NCBI GenBank assembly: GCA_030737875.1
Contig: CM060915.1
Coordinates: 359,783,863-359,847,862 of the forward strand
Source: Allium sativum
Taxonomy: Eukaryota > Streptophyta > Magnoliopsida > Asparagales > Amaryllidaceae
Direction of reading: 5' to 3'
DNA: 64,000 nucleotides
Shown: piece after piece, positions 10,284 to 21,007 of the stretch
Position numbering within the stretch: the first letter of the stretch is position 1
How the letters are laid out: each line of letters begins with the position of its first letter
Position numbers and translations under genes: made by a program
The notes under the pieces: model-generated
What the model was told of the DNA's origin: nothing
Seen by the model: only the letters and a program-made list of their open reading frames with translations
The model's database searches: none

Positions 10284-11512
10284 TGTGAGAGGTTAAAACA
10301 CATTAAGTTAATTAATGCCTCCTGATTAGGGTTAAGTCATGGTCCACTTAATACTTAACCAATTTGGGCTTGATGGGTTAATCGGGGTTAAGTCATGAAC
10401 CTTGGGTACACTTAACCAATTTAATCCACGTTTGGATCGGGTTATCCACATTTAACCCGTTAAGAAACCCTAGTTGAGTGGTCCTTTTCAGCAGTAACCC
10501 TCTTGATAGTATCATGATACCCTAGGGACTAGGCTAGGGTGGGGCACGATTACTGGGCTGACATGTAAGCGACCAAAACGACGGCTGAGTGGGTACGCCG
10601 GTGTGGGTCCAGGCGGACTATGGTCGTGCACATAGTCCGGAGTTGGAAAATCAGGCACGGGTACCAGTAGAACTAGACTGTGCATGCTTGATTTGTGTCC
10701 GAGGTTGACACCCTAGGACTTGATACACCCTAGGGTGGACCTAGCGCAGTTTAACTACATTTCATGTTTGGGCCGTCTGACACTGACACGTGACGAGTTA
10801 GGCTTATAGGGAGCCGATCAACTAGACCATGTAGTTGGACCTTGATTTAGGTCACCTCATGATATTGGGCCAAGCTTGGGCCAAGGGATCAATCCTTGTT
10901 TTTACTTGACATGTTAGAATGCTAGTACACCCGTGGTGCAAAACTTAACCTTGATTATGCGATGACACCTTTATCTATCTTGTTAGTTAATCATCATGCC
11001 AGTATGTTGTTATCCTTATGTTCATCTCAGCTTCTCATGCCAGTTAACTTTACTAGTTCATGGACTGATAGTAGTTAGGGCTTACCAGTCTTTTTGACTG
11101 ACTTGTTTTCTTTCGCTTCTTTTCTTCCGTTTCTCCCCCTCAGGTCCTCAGGGTGGGAACATTGGAGCTTAGCTTGGATCTTTATAGCTTGCTTACTGGA
11201 TTTGCTCATGTACGGTTTTGGACATTGAGCTAGCTATGGTTTATCACCTCACTTTGGGGATAGTACTTTATGTATTTCAGTTTTTCAGTTTATGCTTTTC
11301 TCTAGACTTTGTTTGTTGGAAAATAATGACAAAGTACTTTGTTGTAACTTGACTATGGTTTTGAAATGCTAGTTTTATCCGCTGCTTTATCTACTCTGTT
11401 TTACTTATATGTTCTGTCTTGTGATATCTGCATGCATGTTTACCTCGTTTAACGCCCCTCCAAAGCTAGTGTCCTTGCAAGAGTGGCACTGGCGGAGGCA
11501 GGGTGTTACATT

Positions 11513-11524
11513 TGGTATCAGAGC
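11513..11524 (+). other. E2 primer binding site, initiator tRNA-Met type
   Basis: TGGTATCAGAGC lies two bases after the LTR end and is complementary to the 3' end of initiator tRNA-Met. Confidence 0.95.
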
Positions 11525-11706
11525 ATAAGGTTTACAAGATTTGAGCAAAAGGTTTTTAAACTTACCTTTTGAAAAACTATTTTCAAAACCAATTAAGTAT
11601 TTTCCAAGAAAAGTCTAGTTATTTTAAAAGGCTATTCCCCAAAGGCCATTAGCACTATCCTTCGTTTCTTCATTCTGAATCTATCTATCTTTTTCTTCGT
11701 TTCAGT
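11525..11706 (+). other. E2 leader between primer site and gag
   Basis: A non-coding 182 bp. It ends in a pyrimidine-rich stretch and TTTCAG right before the gag ATG. E1 has the same arrangement. It resembles a 3' splice acceptor, but this is only a resemblance. Confidence 0.6.
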
Positions 11707-13026
11707 ATGGCTGATCTTAACCTTCCCGAGGGAGTGACCATTCCCGGATGGTTCCGGAGGTACTTGGAAGCTAGGGCCAACGATGTGGGCCCAGTAAATA
11801 CCCCCACCGTAACTAAGGTTCCTCCTCCTCCTCAGAATCCACCAGTGGACTTCGCGAAGATTTGCAAGGACTTTAAGTCGATGGGTGGCAAGAACTTTGT
11901 TGGGACAGAGACTTTTGTAGAGGCCAGAAATTGGTTGAAGGAGACTGAAGACCTTTTCTCTATCTTTGGTATTGAGGATCATAGGAAGATTCTGTTGGCA
12001 GTATGGCTTTTGAAGGAGGAAGCTGCTTATTGGTGGGAAGTCACCACCGCTACTAGGCCCGTTGAGACTTGGGATGACTTTAGGACAAGATTTGGGCTTA
12101 AGTTTCTATCATCAGCTGAGGCGAATCTGCAATTGGAGAAGTTTATATCTTTGAAGCAAGGGGACATGACAGTGAGGGAGTATGTGAATAAGTTTAACCA
12201 GCTCGCTCGATTCGGTTTGGACATGGTTAATACTCCCCAGAAGAAGGCTTTACGCTTTGCACGAGGGCTGAATGAGCCATTACAAGGTTTAGCCCTATCT
12301 CATATACCCATGGGGGCCACTTTTGAAGGCCTAGTGGACATGGCACTGCTTCAAGGAGACGATAAGAATGGCAAGAAAGAGGTCAAGCCAAATGAGACTC
12401 AAGCCAAGAAGACAGACTCCAAGTGGGGAGGAAATCAGAGCAATCAGAACAACAAGAACAACAAGGGCAACAAGGCCAAGGCAAAGGACCCAAGAAAATG
12501 CAACTTCTGTGGGATTGTTTGGCACATAGCCAAAGATTGCAGAAAGAAGAAGAGGAAGTTGGGCGAATGCTTTCACTGTGGAGAGCCTGGACATCTTAGC
12601 AAGGATTGCCCCAAGAAACAAGGACAGGGGCAAGGGCAGAATCAGCGTGCAGGACCTTCTGGAGGGCAAGTGCATGCCCTCAACACTGCTCCAGTTCAGG
12701 ACCGAGGTAGTATTTCTGTAGAAAGCCTTGTTTATATTTCTGATTATCCTGTTCGCACCTTATTTGATTCTGGCGCATCGCATAGTTTTATTTCTTCTGA
12801 CATTGTTGAAAGTTTGCACCTAAGTACTAGTCTAGTTGAGGATCCCGTCAGTGTTTCAAATCCAATTGGGGGTTCCGCCCATCTATCTATGATTTGTGTG
12901 GATTTGAAGATTTCTATCTTGACCGTAGAATTCACGTGTAATGCTTATGTTCTCGGGTTCACGGGGTACGGGTTTGATCTTGGGCATGGATTGGTTGTCC
13001 AGTTATGGAGCCATTCTCGATTGTGA
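11707..13026 (+). CDS. gag: E2 Gag and protease N-terminal part, frame ends after a 1-bp insertion
   Basis: Structural Gag protein with nucleocapsid and the front of the aspartic protease. Residues about 60-220 form the retrotransposon Gag core. A basic Asn/Lys/Gln-rich linker follows, then two CCHC zinc knuckles starting at Cys265 ([14 protein letters not shown], with Trp where Gly is usual) and Cys288 ([14 protein letters not shown]). The protease motif [12 protein letters not shown] has its Asp at residue 354. At 12973-12975 the sequence has TTT where E1 has TT. This throws the last 17 or so codons out of frame, so the normal continuation into GLILGMDWL appears in the overlapping pol frame. 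E1 reads through the same position in one frame, so this is a mutation rather than a programmed frameshift. The start is the first ATG after the leader and agrees with E1. Confidence 0.93.
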   Translation: MADLNLPEGVTIPGWFRRYLEARANDVGPVNTPTVTKVPPPPQNPPVDFAKICKDFKSMGGKNFVGTETFVEARNWLKETEDLFSIFGIEDHRKILLAVWLLKEEAAYWWEVTTATRPVETWDDFRTRFGLKFLSSAEANLQLEKFISLKQGDMTVREYVNKFNQLARFGLDMVNTPQKKALRFARGLNEPLQGLALSHIPMGATFEGLVDMALLQGDDKNGKKEVKPNETQAKKTDSKWGGNQSNQNNKNNKGNKAKAKDPRKCNFCGIVWHIAKDCRKKKRKLGECFHCGEPGHLSKDCPKKQGQGQGQNQRAGPSGGQVHALNTAPVQDRGSISVESLVYISDYPVRTLFDSGASHSFISSDIVESLHLSTSLVEDPVSVSNPIGGSAHLSMICVDLKISILTVEFTCNAYVLGFTGYGFDLGHGLVVQLWSHSRL

Positions 13027-15979
13027 GCATAGGGTGGTGAGGCTCATGACTCGCCGCGGTAATACCCTAGAAATTTCTTGTAACCCTAGAGGTCCCGTCA
13101 TGTTATGTTATCTTGAATCTCTTGACTCGTCCATCGATGATCTGCAATCTGTAAGGGTGGTCCGAGACTATCCTGATGTCTTTGAAGAAGTTAAGGGGTT
13201 ACCCCCTAAGCGAGAGATAGATTTCCGCATTTATCTAGTCGATAATGCCAAGCCAGTATCATTGCCCATTAGGCACATGGCCCCACGAGAAAGAAGAGAG
13301 CTCAGTAAGCAAATCAAGGAACTACTTGAGAAAAATTTTATTAGGCGAAGCATTTCTGAATGGGGTGCGCCTGTGGTATTCGCTACTAAGGCGGATGGTT
13401 CGCTTCGTCTATGTGTTGATTATCGAGAATTGAACAAGCTGACAAAGAAGAATAGGCACCCGTTACCGAGGATTGATGATCTCTTTGACCAGCTTGTTGG
13501 TGCTTCTGTTTTCTCTCAGCTCGATCTAGCCACCGGATTCCATCAGCTTAGAGTGGCTGAGGATAGTATTGATAAAACTGCGTTTAGGACTCTAGATGGA
13601 TTCTTTGAATGGCTTGTCATGCCATTCGGTTTGACTAATGCACCCGCCTACTTCGTAGATTTGATGAGTAGGGTGTTCAGGGAGTTCCTTAACAAGTTTG
13701 TTGTTGTCTTCGTGGATGATATTCTGATCTTCTCAAAGGATGAGGAAGAACATGCTAGGCATCTCAAGGAAGTGATGGATACGCTTAGAGCGCATCAGTT
13801 GAAAGCCAAGTTCTCCAAATGTCATTTCTGGAGAAGGGAAGTTCGGTTTCTTGGACATATAGTTTCTAAGCAAGGCATAGCGGTGGATCCCGCGAAAGTG
13901 GTTGTGGTTCAAGACTGGAAGACTCCTAGGAATGCAACCGAAGTAAGAAGCTTTCTCGGTCTGGCGGGCTACTATAGGAAGTTCATCAGGGACTTCACTA
14001 AGATTTCGTCCCCTCTTACTAAGTTGACAAAGAAGAACTTAGTCTTTGCATGGGACTTGGAGTGTGAGCTTGCTTTTCAAAGGCTCAAGAGAGCCCTTAC
14101 CACAGCTCCAGTTTTGGCATTACCCGATGGCGGTAAGATGTTTACCGTGTACACCGATGCATGTGGCACGGGGTTAGGTGTTGTTCTAATGCAAGAGGGA
14201 AGAGTGATATGTTATGGGGGTAGGCAACTTAAAGTTCATGAGAATAACTATCCCACTCATGATTTGGAGTTGGCGGCGATCGTCTTTGCACTCAAATCCT
14301 GGCGCCACTATCTTCTAGGCGAAAGGTTTGAGTTGTATACTGATCACAAGTCACTCAAGTACCTCTTCTCGCAGAAAGATCTGAATCTGAGGCAGCAGAG
14401 GTGGATGGAATTCTTGGCATCATATGACTTCGAGATAGCTTATACCCCTGGCAAGGGTAATGTTGTGGCAGATGCACTAAGCAGAAGAAGGTTGACTTTG
14501 AGTCCCTTGTTTATTGAGATGAAGAACTTAGAGTTCTTGGCAACCTTTGATTTCACGACGACTGTTGAGTCGATGACGAGTTCATTAGCATCCCTTGAGC
14601 TTAGACCCACACTTCTGGATCAAGTAGGGACTTCACAGAAGGAAGACCCGCGGATAGTTGAGGTCATGGACAAGTTGGTTCGTGGTGAGACGTCTAGTCA
14701 CCTTGCTAGATATACTATTGATGACAAGGGTTGGCTAAGGCGTGATGGAAGGCTATGCGTTCCACAAGTAGGAGACTCGGTGCATAAAGTTCTCGAAGAA
14801 GCACATCACTCGAAGATGACTATACATCCTGGAGGAGATAAGATGTATAGGGATATGAAGCGCATTTTCTTTTGGGCCGGAATGAAGAAAGATGTGGCAG
14901 AGTATGTTTCAAAGTGCATGGTGTGCCAACAAGTGAAAGCCGAGTCAAAGAAACCCGGTGGGCTATTACATCCATTGGAGGTCCCGCAATGGAAGTGGGA
15001 GAGTATTTCTATGGATTTTGTGGATGGATTGCCTAGGTCAAGAAAAGGGAACACGAGCATATGGGTCATAGTTGATAGACTTACGAAGAGTTCTCATTTC
15101 ATTCCAGTAAAGAGCAAGAGGACCGCATCATGGCTAGCATCTATTTATCTTCGAGAGATAGTGCGGTTGCATGGAGTTCCTTCTAGCATAGTTAGCGATC
15201 GTGACCCAATTTTCACTAGCCAGTTCTGGAACAGTTTGCAAGAAGCAATGGGTACGCGATTGAGTCTGAGTACAGCCTATCACCCCCAGACGGATGGCCA
15301 AACCAAAAGGGTGAATAGAGTGCTAGAAGATCTTTTGAGGCTTTGTGTTCTTGACTTTGGTGGTACCTGGGAAGACCACCTTCCTCTTGTAGAGTTTGCT
15401 TATAATAATAGTTATCAAGCCAGCATAGGGATGGCACCATTTGAAGCTTTGTATGGGAGGCCGTGTAGGTCACCATCTTGTTGGTGGGAGACAACAGATA
15501 GGCTTATACTTGGGCCCGATATGATACGGGACACATCCGAGAAAGTTGAATTGGTGAGAAGACGGATGAAAGCGGCCCAAGATAGACAGAAATCCTATGC
15601 TGACAAGCGAAGGGCAGATTTGGAATTCAAAGTGGGAGACATGGTTTTCGTGAAGGTCTCTCCTTTGCGTAATGTGGTTCGTTTTGGAGCAGTTGGGAAG
15701 CTGGCACCAAGGTTCGTAGGACCCTTCCCTATCATAGAGAGAATTGGGAAGATGGCCTATAAGGTGGAATTGCCCGAGAAGCTAGCCGGAGTGCATAATG
15801 TCTTTCATGTCTCGCATCTCCGAAAGTGCCTACATGAGTCCGCTGAGGTGGTTGAACCAAGCATTCTTGAAGACGTGGAGGTAGAGAAAGAGGCAACCGT
15901 AAGGAGAGCTCCGATTCGTATCTTGGGAACGGAGATCAAGAAGTTAAGGAATCGAGAAGTCAAATTGGTGAAAGTTTAG
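12941..15979 (+). pseudogene. pol: E2 Pol: protease end, RT, RNase H, integrase and truncated chromodomain, 1012 codons
   Basis: This is the replication polyprotein of the element. Visible parts are the protease end ([18 protein letters not shown]), RT with FVDD at residues 257-260, and RNase H with TDACGTG (Asp406) and [10 protein letters not shown]. Integrase has its zinc-binding His622/His623-side and Cys659/Cys662 residues, then the catalytic core with Asp692 and Asp753. A GPF/Y-type segment (PRFVGPFPI) and HVSHLRKCL follow. The third catalytic position, exactly 35 residues after Asp753, is Lys789 (AAA, 15305-15307) in GQTKRVN, where the family has Glu. The frame ends at TAG (15977-15979) in the middle of the chromodomain. 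The first ATG of this frame has no meaning, because the real product would be a Gag-Pol read-through from gag. RT looks intact; integration by this copy's own enzyme does not. Confidence 0.93.
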
Positions 15980-16084
15980 TGGAGTGAAGCCGATGAAGAT
16001 GCAACTTGGGAAACCGAGGAGAAGATGCATGGGCTTTATCCATTCCTTTTTGAGGGTACATTCTCAACCTCCTTTCCTAATTAG
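15980..16084 (+). pseudogene. E2 chromodomain tail, in frame beyond the TAG
   Basis: Thirty-four sense codons continue in the pol frame to a TAG at 16082-16084, starting WSEADEDATWETEEKM, a recognisable chromodomain C-terminal half (acidic stretch, ATWE, EEKM). E1 has CAG at the codon that is TAG here, so this tail was once part of integrase. Chromodomains of this clade are thought to guide insertion into heterochromatin. Confidence 0.88.
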
Positions 16085-16656
16085 CATATCTTTCTTTTTT
16101 CTATCCATGTTTATCCTGTTTATCTTGTTATCTCGTTAATCGTGTCATGAGAACCTTAGGTAGAAACCCTTTGGATGAAACATGTATTTGAAACATGTTA
16201 TGCTTGATGTTTTCAAGTGATTGCAAGTGTTTGCAAGTGGATACTCGTGGATGCATGATACACATTAGGCACTAAGATCGGCTCACACACTTTCATACCG
16301 CATATGCATGAGTGTCTATGATTATTCATGGATGAAACTTGTATGCTATCACGTGGATGTTGCATATGGATGAATGTTATGTGCACTCATATAGATATTA
16401 TGAATTATGTTAGGAAATTGCATACATATGGATTCATTTCACTAACATACATATGCATTAAGGAGATTTACTGTATCAGTAACCGCCTGATTTTCGCATT
16501 AGATAAGTACATATACACACACCTTTGCATATGTTCATACAGCATTTAGAATCCTTTAAGGACAATGATTGCTCGTGGATGATGATGTGAGTAGATGGAT
16601 GATGGATGGTAGGATACGTTCTTCCTAACTTGAAGATTTCGGGGACGAAATCCTTT
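16085..16656 (+). other. E2 untranslated segment between pol and polypurine tract
   Basis: Non-coding 572 bp with ATG-rich words such as CATATGGATGAATG. Parts match E1 212-720 on the opposite strand. The small frame at 16328-16549 has no family features. Confidence 0.75.
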
Positions 16657-16669
16657 AAGGAGGGGAGAA
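16657..16669 (+). other. E2 polypurine tract
   Basis: AAGGAGGGGAGAA lies directly before the 3' LTR. Confidence 0.94.
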
Positions 16670-19564
16670 TGTAACAACCCGTATTTTGAATAACATGTTA
16701 TAACATAAATCGAGGCAGAATTAAATGATAAAATCTGAATCAAGGGAAACGGGCTGTGCCATTGCGTTCGTCTCGGAAAAATACGCGAAATAGAGTCCGA
16801 AATTTTGTAAATCGGAGTCCGTATGACCAAGAAAAAGCCCGACGAAGTTTTCAGAATTCCAAGGCCCGAAAACAGTTCAAATTCGAATTCAGATTCGAAT
16901 TCAAACCAAAACAGATAGGCGGGATTTTTCCCGCCCAGGAAGGGTCGACACAGGGGTCGACACCAGTGTCGACCCCCCCCCCCAATGGGTCGACACCCAT
17001 GTCGACCCAGGGGTCGACCCCTTCCCCCGGGTGGCCAAGTGGCCTGGTGCGCCTACTTTGAGTTTGGGTCAGGTCTGGTAGCTAATGACGGGATTTGATG
17101 GCTCGGATTGGATCTAGGGTTAATCCTATGGCTAATACTATCCTAATCTTCTATAAAAAGACCCCTAAGCCTAGCCTAAATCATCATTATTCAACCCTAC
17201 AACTAAACTATGCCAAATTTGTTCCCCTCATGGCCTCCACCCTCATGCTAAAATTTCTAAGTTTATTTATATGAGAGATTTTGAGTTCATACAAGTGTTT
17301 TCAAGCTTGTATGAGTGTTCTTAGTTTGCACTCAAGTCAAGTTGCAACATTTCTATTACAAAGCAAGGGTTTTTATTGATTTGGCTCAAGGGTTTTTCAT
17401 TTGGAGCTTTCATATTTGGGTTTTTGGTGATTGCATAAGGGCTTCGTCTCAATCTTTATAATAAATATTCATTTGTGTCTTCATAGCATTGTAAGCCCTT
17501 TTCTACTTTCTTTTTGAACTATAAAGTTAAATGAATGATGCAAGTTTGGTTTGATCATTATGATATGCAAGTTTGGTTGACCATTATGTTATGCAAGTTG
17601 GTTTAATCATTATGTATGACACATGTTACTATGTTATGCAAGTTTGGGGTTGATCATTATACACATGTTATCATGTTATGCAAGTTAAACTTGAGTTTGT
17701 GAGCTTCAAGCTTCAAGCTTTATATTAAAGGTTGCATTTTGGCAACATGGAAGTTATCATATCCCTTATGATAACTTGCATGTGAGGCTAAATGCGAACT
17801 TCTAGCAACTTCTACATGTCATTTATCACCATGTATCACTTATATGCTAAGTTTGGTTTTATGCATACTTTTGAAGCCTAGTAATGCGATATGCAAGTAT
17901 ATGAACATATGTACATTTCATATGCCACCATGTTAAACTTGTGGCTTCCACACCTTTTCGTCATGATTATGCCAAGTTCCCTATTTTATCCTTTATGCGT
18001 TGTTGCGATTATGTAAACGATGGGATTACGTTGGGGTTGGGTAACATTATGACATGAACATGGTTTTTATAACATGACATGATATGTTAGCTTGTAATTA
18101 TGTTTTGGAAACATAATGGACATGACACTTAGAAAATATAAGTGTGGCCAACTCGAGGTTGGGTTGAGTTTGTAGCATAAATCTACCCGGACCCGCCCGG
18201 CTTAACTAGTGGCTACAAACAATAGGACCCAATGTGAGAAGTTGGTCATGTTGTGCTCGAACCCGAGGTTAGACCAAGTTGTGGTGTAAAGCTACCCGGA
18301 CCCGCCCGGCTTAACTAGTAACCACAACAAGGTCTAATGTGAGAGGTTAAAGCACATTAAGTTAATTAATGCCTCCTGATTAGGGTTAAGTCATGGTCCA
18401 CTTAATACTTAACCAATTTGGGCTTGATGGGTTAATCAGGGTTAAGTCATGAACCTTGGGTACACTTAACCAATTTAATCCACGTTTGGATCGGGTTAAC
18501 CACATTTAACCCGTTAAGAAACCCTAGTTGCGTGGTCCTTTTCAGCAGTAACCCTCTTGATAGTATCATGATACCCTAGGGACTAGGCTAGGGTGGGGCA
18601 CGATTACTGGGTTGACATGTAAGCGACCAAAACGACGGCTGAGTGGGTACGCCGGTGTGGGTCCAGGCGGACTATGGTCGTGCACATAGTCCGGAGTTGG
18701 AAAATCAGGCACGGGTACCAGTAGAACTAGACTGTGCATGCTTGATTTGTGTTCGAGGTTGACACCCTAGGACTTGATACACCCTAGGGTGGACCTAGCG
18801 CAGTTTAACTACATTTCATGTTTGGGCCGTATGACACCGACACTTGACGAGTTAGGCTTATAGGGAGCCGATCAACTAGACCGTGTAGTTGGACCTTGAT
18901 TTAGGTCACCTCATGATATTGGGCCAAGCTTGGACCAAGGGATCAATCCTTGTTTTTACTTGACATGTTAGAATGCTAGTACACCCGTGGTGCAAAACTT
19001 AACCTTGATTATGCGATGACACCTTTATCTATCTTGTTAGTTAATCATCATGCCAGTATGTTGTTATCCTTATGTTCATCTCAGCTTCTCATGCCAGTTA
19101 ACTTTACTAGTTCATGGACTGATAGTAGTTAGGGCTTACCAGTCTTTTTGACTGACTTGTTTTCTTTCGCTTCTTTTCTTCCGTTTCCCCCCCTCAGGTC
19201 CTCAGGGTGGGAACATTGGAGCTTAGCTTGGATCTTTATAGCTTGCTTACTGGATTTGCTCATGTACGGTTTTGGACATTGAGCTAGCTATGGTTTGTCA
19301 CCTCACTTTGGGGATAGTACTTTATGTATTTCAGTTTTTCAGTTTATGCTTTTCTCTAGACTTTGTTTGTTGGAAAATAATGACCAAGTACTTTGTTGTA
19401 ACTTGACTATGGTTTTGAAATGCTAGTTTTATCCGCTGCTTTATCTACTCTGTTTTACTTATATGTTCTATCTTGTGATATCTGCATGCATGTTTACCTC
19501 GTTTAACGCCCCTCCAAAGCTAGTGTCCTTGCAAGAGTGGCACTGGCAGAGGCGGGGTGTTACA
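16670..19564 (+). repeat. E2 3' LTR, 2895 bp
   Basis: Same termini as the 5' LTR and about 1% substitutions by eye. It repeats the U3 module (from 16918), TATA box (17152-17160) and both stem-loops (18159-18232, 18269-18337). It carries a 9-bp TTCAAGCTT duplication near 17706-17722 that the 5' LTR lacks. Confidence 0.96.
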
Positions 19565-19569
19565 GCTAA
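19565..19569. other. E2 target site duplication, right copy (GCTAA)
   Basis: It matches 8621-8625. Confidence 0.95.
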
Positions 19570-20480
19570 CCCGTTTTGACCTCTTACAATCAAACCCAGT
19601 ATGCGTGTCCCGTCCTCGACATGGTTCGAGCTCACAAAGATACGTAATGGGCTACTGGCCTGAAAAGGGTCCCCTTTCCTCGACACAAGATTCCCTCCTA
19701 TGCTTGGTCCCCTCTAGTAATTCTTACTTAACCCCTTCTTATTCATGTCCACCTACATGCTTAAATTTTGGTTAAGTATACACCAGTTATGTCTTACATG
19801 TTACCCATGTCCTCCACTTATCCCCTACATCATCCTCATGTCTTAATACATGCTTTATCTTGGTTAAGTGCTTATAGGGTATATTTTACATGTCATTCAT
19901 ATTATCCCCAACGTCTGGGTTTAACCAAGCGCCTTGGCTTTATCTGCCATTAGACCCTATGTCTATCCATTAATTATGCGCTTGTGCTACCTCATCAGTC
20001 TTATCATTTAACTTGGTTATTTCCATTCATACCAACCTTCAACTTTTCTTATTAATTCAATTCTTAACTTGGACTATATTAAGTCCATTAATAAGCCCAC
20101 AACATGTTATTCCTATGATTAATACATTAACCCCTGTTATGGTACAATAACATGTTCTTATTCAATCTTTACAACCAAGTACCCCTTAACTTACAAACAC
20201 ACTGGAGAGAGAGAATAATTCCCTAAATACCAACCCCGAAGACCGGAATCAACATCAGATTGATACTCAGAGGATTATCCAACCTAACCAATGTTTTGTT
20301 CCTTTTTATAATATAACTTATGTCGCCTTCCATTGTAAATTCATTCTTGTCTTTACATATTGCTTAATCTACAATGAAGCACATCTCTCCTTATTACATA
20401 AGTTATCTCATCTTATCTATTGTTCCGCCTAACTTACTTTATTCCATAAGTTATCATTCCCACTTAGGCATTAATTAAGA

Positions 20481-20645
20481 TTTACTTAACTCAACCATTC
20501 ATGTCATAACAGTTAAGTGTCATTAGCCTGGTCTTATTACTTAACTCACCCATTCATACCATATTGGTTAAGTGTCATTAGCCTAATCATATTACTTAAC
20601 CCACCCTCTCATACCATATTGGTTAAGTGTTCTTAGTTTACTTAA
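20481..20645. repeat. Three 55-bp tandem repeats in LTR B
   Basis: The phrase TTACTTAAC ... GGTTAAGTGTCATTAGCCT recurs with starts near 20481, 20536 and 20591. The copies are partly diverged. Confidence 0.8.
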
Positions 20646-20812
20646 CCCTACCCACTGGTCTAATTACCATGTTATGTTGGTTAAGTATTACTATTCGTAT
20701 TTCCACATGTCACCTACATGTCACCCACTTAAACCCCATGTCCCACCACATGTTTATTTGGTTAAGTATTTCTTAATTCATTAAGGCCGTAACCTTATAA
20801 AGACCTCTCACA

Positions 20813-20883
20813 TTAGACTGACATTTATGGCAGTTGGATTTGTCGAGCGGGTCCAGGCAGTCTTACACCATAAAAGAGTCTAA
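20813..20883 (-). other. LTR B compound stem-loop A
   Basis: Arms are TTAGACT (20813-20819) with AGTCTAA (20877-20883), and TTTATGG (20824-20830) with CCATAAA (20868-20874). The loop has GAGCGGGTCCAGGCAG, related to the E1 and E2 loops. Confidence 0.8.
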
Positions 20884-20936
20884 CCTCGTGTCTTTACAAC
20901 TGTTACGCTTTTAATTTGGGCCTAGGACCTCTCACA

Positions 20937-21007
20937 TTGGGCTACCATTTGTGACTACTGGATTCGCCGGGCGGGTCCGGGCAGTTTTACGTCATAAATG
21001 AGTCCAA
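20937..21007 (-). other. LTR B compound stem-loop B
   Basis: Arms are TTGGGCT (20937-20943) with AGTCCAA (21001-21007), and ATTTGTGAC (20947-20955) with GTCATAAAT (20991-20999), with G-T wobbles. The loop has GCCGGGCGGGTCCGGGCAG. Confidence 0.8.

Larger units (their letters stand above)
8626..11510 (+). repeat. E2 5' LTR, 2885 bp
   Basis: It starts TGTAACAACCCGTATTTT and ends GGGTGTTACA, followed two bases later by the primer site. Compared with the 3' LTR it has shorter C runs and lacks a 9-bp duplication (TTCAAGCTT) present at about 17706-17722. Confidence 0.96.
8626..19564 (+). mobile_element. E2: complete Tekay-like Ty3/gypsy chromovirus, 10,939 bp, coding region mutated
   Basis: The full structure is 5' LTR (8626-11510), primer site, gag, pol, untranslated segment, polypurine tract and 3' LTR (16670-19564), flanked by GCTAA. 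I count by eye about 30 substitutions between the LTRs (near 1%). With the 1.3e-8 per site per year rate often used for grass LTRs this would be a few hundred thousand years; the rate in this plant is unknown. Domain order (Gag, PR, RT, RNase H, IN, chromodomain) defines a chromovirus, and the long LTRs and chromodomain fit Tekay/Del. Three lesions make it unable to move alone: a frameshift after protease, Glu to Lys in the integrase active site, and a stop in the chromodomain. It lies opposite to LTR B, which it splits. Confidence 0.97.

Noticed and set aside
11513..11524. tRNA-Met-like words at the primer sites
   Set aside because: Only the 12 bases complementary to the tRNA 3' end are present, with no cloverleaf. 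They are primer binding sites, not tRNA genes.
15216..15494. 92-codon minus-strand frame inside integrase, and 14806-15069
   Set aside because: Shadows of the pol frame on the opposite strand.
16756..17061. 101-codon plus-strand frame in the E2 3' LTR, with a shorter version at 8712-8909
   Set aside because: It lies across the U3 promoter region and GTCGAC repeats, and its length depends on the C run and a stop created by one substitution. Not a gene.
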